A DNA stretch of 16,067 nucleotides from JBBQTQ01 sp038213135 (GTDB lineage: Bacteria; Actinomycetota; Thermoleophilia; Gaiellales; Gaiellaceae), in the NCBI GenBank assembly GCA_038213135.1, contig JBBQTQ010000061.1, positions 1 to 16,067 on the forward strand. The letters run 5' to 3'. The notes under the pieces were generated by a model. That model saw nothing but the letters and a program-made list of their open reading frames with translations. It was not told the origin of the DNA and ran no database searches. A program made the position numbers and the translations under genes. Of the stretch, positions 13,094-16,067 are shown piece by piece. Position 1 is the first letter of the stretch. Each line of letters starts with the position of its first letter.

Positions 13094-13947
13094 CCGGCGT
13101 CCGCCGCTTTCGCTCGATGGGCTGCGAGGTGGTCGTCGGCGGCGCGTGCATATCCGAGCTGGAGCAGATCGAAGGGCTCTTCGACGAGCGTGACCGCACC
13201 TTCAGCCGGTTCCAGGACGACAGCGAGCTCGCTCGCGTCAATCGCCTCGCCGGTCGCGACGTGCTCGTCTCCCGCCCCTTCGCCCGGACGCTCGGGACGG
13301 CCCTCCAGGTTGCCGCCCTGACCGACGGCCTCGTCGATCCCACCCTGGGTCGCGCGCTCGAGGCTGCTGGGTACGACCGGGACTTCGCGCTGCTCGAGCC
13401 GGATCCGCGCCCGACCGGCGGTGCCGCTCGCGGCGCCTGGCGCAACGTGCGTCTCGTCGGGCAACTGCTGCGGGTGCCAGGCGACGTTCACCTCGACCTC
13501 AACGGAGTCGTCAAGGCGATGACGGTCGACGACGCTCTCGCGCTGATCTCCGGCGACGGGTTCGTCTCCGCCGGCGGCGATCTAGCCACGAGGGGCCCGC
13601 TCGACGTTGCCTTGCCGGGTGAAGACGCGGTGCGGCTCGTTCGCGGATCTCTCGCGACGAGCGGTAGCGCCCACCGGCGCTGGCTACGGGGCGGGCGCCT
13701 GCAGCACCATCTGATCGATCCGGCCACGGGCCTGCCGGCCGACCCGCCCTGGGAGCAGGTGACGGTCTCCGGGCGCACATGCCTCGACGCGGACGTCGCT
13801 GCGAAGGCGGCCTTCCTGCTCGGCGCGGACGGGCCCAGCTGGCTCGACGAGCACCGGCTGCCCGGCCGTTTCCTTCGCGCGAGCGGTGACGTCGTCTGCA
13901 ACCACACCTGGCGAGCAAGTGTTCCCGAGGTGCTGGCTTGCACCTGA
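13090..13947 (+). CDS. apbE: FAD:protein FMN transferase (ApbE family)
   Basis: The product is 285 residues from GTG. The enzyme transfers the FMN part of FAD to a Ser/Thr of a partner protein, with Mg. Motifs in order: RSMGCEVVV (8-16), FSRFQDDSELARVN (38-51), DGLVDPTLGRALEAAGYDR (79-97), HLDLNGVVKAMTVDDAL (134-150), VSAGGDLATRG (159-169), SLATSGSAHRRW (187-198), HHLIDPATGLPAD (206-218) and VTVSGRTCLDADVAAKAAFLLG (224-245). The usual K-G after the aspartate strand is K-A here (K142), and the usual D-x3-T metal motif reads D235-x3-K239. The enzyme is therefore a variant, although similar K forms may be common in actinobacteria. There is no signal peptide, so it acts in the cytosol unless exported otherwise. 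Ten bases overlap the next gene. Confidence 0.9.
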   Translation: MTGVRRFRSMGCEVVVGGACISELEQIEGLFDERDRTFSRFQDDSELARVNRLAGRDVLVSRPFARTLGTALQVAALTDGLVDPTLGRALEAAGYDRDFALLEPDPRPTGGAARGAWRNVRLVGQLLRVPGDVHLDLNGVVKAMTVDDALALISGDGFVSAGGDLATRGPLDVALPGEDAVRLVRGSLATSGSAHRRWLRGGRLQHHLIDPATGLPADPPWEQVTVSGRTCLDADVAAKAAFLLGADGPSWLDEHRLPGRFLRASGDVVCNHTWRASVPEVLACT

Positions 13948-14918
13948 CCTCCAGCCCGATCGACTGGTACGCGGCACGAGCAGGAGGCGTCGTCGCCTAC
14001 GTCCTGCTCAGTGCGGTCGTGCTGCTCGGACTGACGATGTCGGGCAAGCGGACGCTGAAGCGCTGGCCCCGCTTCGCTGTCGAGGACATCCACCGCGTCG
14101 GTGGCTTGCTCGTGGGGAGCTTCGTCGCGCTCCACGTGATCACGATCGCGATCGACTCCTACCTGCCGTTCTCACTCGTCGCGATCGTCGTGCCTCTGGT
14201 CTCGAGCTACCGGCAGTGGTGGGTTGGCCTCGGGATCGTCGCGGCGGAGTTGCTCGTGGCCCTCGCGATCACGAACCACTATCGGCACCGCCTGGTCTCC
14301 CACCGCTTCTGGCGGCGGGCGCACTATCTGAACTTCGCCGTCTGGGTCGCGGCGACCCTGCACGGGATCGGGAGCGGGACCGACCGCAGCGCGGCCTGGC
14401 TACTCGCCGTCTACAGCGCCGCAGTCGCCTGCGTGGTGGGTGCGATCGTCTGGCGGGTCTTCCGCCGCCGGGTGCCCGTCGCCGCGCTGCGTTCGGGAGT
14501 GCTCGTGGCCGCCGTCGCCTCCGTGGGGCTGATCCTCGTCCTTTCGTTCGGGCCGTTCCGCTTCCGGCCCAAGCCCTGGAACCCGCAGGTGTTCACCGAG
14601 ACCCTGACCGGCCAGGTGCTCCGCGACTTCGGCCCGACCCGGGGCATCATCTCGCTCGCCGGCGAGGGGAAGGGCACCCAGCACGTGCTCGTTCGCGCCG
14701 ATCTGTTGATCCAACCGCAGGGGCTGCTCGCCACCTCTTTCCAGATGGAGTACCTGCCAAGCGGTGTCGTCTGCAGTGGCCGCGTCACGAAGGTGCACAA
14801 CCTCGGCTTCGAAGCCCGGTGTCGCCCGCCGCGGGGCCTGACGCGCCTGATCTCGGCGCACTGGCAGCTCGGGAACGGCCCCGAGCTCGCGGGCGGCGTG
14901 ATCACCTCCCGCGCGTAG
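13938..14918 (+). CDS. Ferric-reductase-like haem membrane protein with extra C-terminal domain
   Basis: The product is 326 residues. I use TTG at 13938 because GAGGTG lies five nt upstream, inside the end of apbE. Six hydrophobic helices are visible, at about 15-34, 54-74, 95-113, 128-145, 152-172 and 186-205. H52/H66 around helix 2 and H129/H142 around helix 4, each pair 13-14 residues apart, are the bis-haem b pattern of ferric-reductase-like transmembrane domains (YedZ/FRE/NOX group). There is no cytosolic FAD/NAD(P)H domain. Instead about 115 residues after helix 6 form a beta-rich domain with two cysteines (GVVCSG, EARCRPP) that I do not recognise. It may pass electrons across the membrane to or from an ApbE-flavinylated partner. 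Confidence 0.85.
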   Translation: MHLTSSPIDWYAARAGGVVAYVLLSAVVLLGLTMSGKRTLKRWPRFAVEDIHRVGGLLVGSFVALHVITIAIDSYLPFSLVAIVVPLVSSYRQWWVGLGIVAAELLVALAITNHYRHRLVSHRFWRRAHYLNFAVWVAATLHGIGSGTDRSAAWLLAVYSAAVACVVGAIVWRVFRRRVPVAALRSGVLVAAVASVGLILVLSFGPFRFRPKPWNPQVFTETLTGQVLRDFGPTRGIISLAGEGKGTQHVLVRADLLIQPQGLLATSFQMEYLPSGVVCSGRVTKVHNLGFEARCRPPRGLTRLISAHWQLGNGPELAGGVITSRA

Positions 14919-14927
14919 GAGGACAAT
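14917..14927 (+). promoter_or_regulatory. Shine-Dalgarno and possible -10 before the response regulator
   Basis: AGGAGG (14917-14922) starts inside the previous stop codon and is 11 nt from the GTG at 14934, a long but usable spacing. Alternatively GACAAT (14922-14927), six nt before the GTG, could be the -10 of a leaderless message. Both may operate. An ATG at 14926 opens only a six-codon frame and is not the start. Confidence 0.4.
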
Positions 14928-14933
14928 GGGGCG

Positions 14934-15605
14934 GTGCGGGTGCTGATCGTCGAGGACGAAGCGAAGATGGCGAATCTGCTCGTCCGCGGTCTGCGTGAGG
15001 AAGGCCACACCGCCGACGTCACACATCGCGGCGAGGACGCCCTCTGGATGGCGAGGGCCACCGAGTACGACGCGATCGTCCTCGACGTGATGCTGCCCGG
15101 GCTGGACGGTTTCGCCACTTGTCGCGCCCTGCGCTCGCGGGAGATCTGGACGCCGGTGCTGATGCTGACGGCGCGCGACGGGGTCGAGGACCGCGTCGCG
15201 GGTCTGGATACCGGGGCGGACGACTACCTCGTCAAGCCCTTCTCCTTCTCCGAGCTGCTGGCACGGCTGCGGGCGTTGCGGCGGCGGGCTCCCCGCGAGC
15301 GGCCGACCGTGCTCGAGGTCGGCGACCTCCGCCTCGATCCGGGTGCACGCAGGGCCTGGCGCGGCGACACGGAGCTCGACCTCTCGGCGAAGGAGTTCGG
15401 GCTGCTCGAGGCCTTCATGCGCTCGCCGGGACAAGCACTCTCGCGCGCCCAGTTGCTCGACTCGGCCTGGGACATGTCGTACGAGAGCCAGTCCAACATC
15501 GTCGACGTCTACGTGCGTTACCTGCGCGAGAAGATCGACCGGCCGTTCGGGCGGCACTCGCTCGAGACGGTCCGCGGCGTCGGCTACCGGCTCGGGGACG
15601 CCTGA
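14934..15605 (+). CDS. OmpR/PhoB-type response regulator
   Basis: The product is 223 residues from GTG (VRVLIVEDEAKMANLL). The receiver domain has acidic residues in VEDE, phospho-acceptor D51 in IVLDVMLPGLDGF, T79 in MLTARDG and K101 in VKPFSFSELLARLRAL. A winged-helix DNA-binding domain follows from about residue 125: LEVGDLRLDPGARRAW, LDLSAKEFGLLEAFM, LLDSAWD, the recognition-helix region SNIVDVYVRYLREKID, and ETVRGVGYRLG at the wing. It binds DNA as a phosphorylated dimer and controls transcription. It lies 15 bp after the ferric-reductase-like gene and overlaps the kinase gene by one base, so it probably senses or controls the same redox cluster. The start is supported by the usual M-R-V-L-I-V-E-D beginning. 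Confidence 0.96.
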   Translation: MRVLIVEDEAKMANLLVRGLREEGHTADVTHRGEDALWMARATEYDAIVLDVMLPGLDGFATCRALRSREIWTPVLMLTARDGVEDRVAGLDTGADDYLVKPFSFSELLARLRALRRRAPRERPTVLEVGDLRLDPGARRAWRGDTELDLSAKEFGLLEAFMRSPGQALSRAQLLDSAWDMSYESQSNIVDVYVRYLREKIDRPFGRHSLETVRGVGYRLGDA

Positions 15606-16067
15606 TGCTGGGCCGCGTCCCGATCCGCCTTCGCCTGACGCTCGCGTTCGCCGTCGTCATGGCCGTGGTGCTCGCGGCGCTCGGCTTCTTCGTCTACTCG
15701 CGGGTCGGCGGCGCGCTGCTCCACTCGGCCGATCAGTCACTGCGCGGCCAGGCTGCCGAGGCCAAGGCGCGGATCGGGAGCACGCACGGCTTGATCGACC
15801 GCGACACCGAGGGCCCGACGCTCCTCGCGGAGGTCGTCTCACCGGCAGGCCGGGTGCTGCGCTCGTCGCCTCCGGGCCTGAAGGTGCTGCTGGATGAAGC
15901 GACGCTCGCTCGGGTAGCAGCGGGGGCAACGCGCTTGCAGACCGCTTCGCGGCCGGGCCTGAAGTACGAGATCCGCGTGCTGGCGCAACCTGTGACGCAG
16001 GGCGCCCTCGTCGTCGCGAGTTCGCTCAAGGAGCGAGAAGAGACGCTCGACCGGTTGATCCGGGAGC
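15605..16067 (+). CDS. Sensor histidine kinase, N-terminal part
   Basis: The frame opens at the ATG overlapping the regulator stop (TGATG) and remains open to the right edge, 154 codons later. Residues 1-12 are basic (MLGRVPIRLRLT), followed by a membrane helix at about 12-35 (AFAVVMAVVLAALGFFVY). Then comes a soluble segment of over 115 residues, beginning with a helix (LLHSADQSLRGQAAEAKARI) and continuing with beta-prone stretches. This is the usual membrane helix plus extracytoplasmic sensor of an EnvZ/PhoR-type kinase. The end (SSLKEREETLDRLIRE) looks like the approach to a second membrane helix. The HAMP, DHp and ATPase domains would lie outside the window. It is identified as a kinase mainly from its position after the OmpR-type regulator and its start topology. 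Confidence 0.85.
   Translation, partial: MLGRVPIRLRLTLAFAVVMAVVLAALGFFVYSRVGGALLHSADQSLRGQAAEAKARIGSTHGLIDRDTEGPTLLAEVVSPAGRVLRSSPPGLKVLLDEATLARVAAGATRLQTASRPGLKYEIRVLAQPVTQGALVVASSLKEREETLDRLIRE

Noticed and set aside
1..16067. CRISPR array, tRNA or rRNA genes, phage or transposase genes
   Set aside because: No regularly spaced direct repeats, no cloverleaf-like sequence and no transposase, integrase or phage-like protein was seen in the gaps or frames examined by eye.

Overview
The window is uniformly G+C-rich, with dense genes on both strands, many GTG/TTG starts, 1-4 nt start/stop overlaps, and several starts lying 6-8 nt after a TANNNT-like -10 hexamer, as expected for leaderless mRNAs. 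With the protein types seen (OmpR-type two-component pair, ApbE with a ferric-reductase-like membrane protein, Tat-dependent DUF1501, small exported proteins, no lipid A or outer-membrane genes), this suggests a high-GC actinobacterium. Thermoleophilia-like lineages (Gaiellales/Solirubrobacterales) are my best guess; this is inference, since the window has no rRNA or other phylogenetic marker.

Layout. (1) 1-3371, metabolic and housekeeping: the end of a PD40/TolB-type beta-propeller gene overlaps a MOSC-domain gene. It faces a two-gene minus-strand operon (flavin reductase, then HAD phosphatase). A small exported protein follows that has no ATG/GTG/TTG start before its signal peptide. (2) 3006-4445: pdxH and a downstream unknown gene on the minus strand diverge from a secreted protein with a calcium-loop-like motif; the shared promoter is only 25 bp. 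(3) 4448-4612: a 165-bp imperfect palindrome, MITE-like, fills the gap between two convergent genes. (4) 4611-7256: a 645-residue secreted protein with five InlB-type B repeats, divergent from a decayed right-handed beta-helix gene. (5) 7329-10398: a translationally coupled DUF1800 - DUF1501 (Tat) - cupredoxin operon. (6) 10459-11637: a secreted coiled-coil plus M23 (LytM) protein in which the last zinc-ligand His of the HxH motif is Asp. (7) 11692-12743: a membrane-anchored dihaem cytochrome c coupled to a DUF5661 protein. (8) 12788-16067: a one-direction cluster of a small membrane protein, ApbE FMN transferase, a six-helix ferric-reductase-like protein with an extra C-terminal domain, an OmpR-type regulator and the start of its histidine kinase.

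Regions 5, 7 and 8 all look devoted to redox work outside the cytoplasmic membrane (copper protein, c-type haems, b-type haem membrane protein, covalent flavin). The last cluster is the best candidate for a less-described system: it has the flavin-attaching enzyme and a haem membrane protein, but no recognisable FMN-bind domain protein within the window. The palindromic element and the possible AUC-initiated leaderless gene are the most interesting DNA-level signals.
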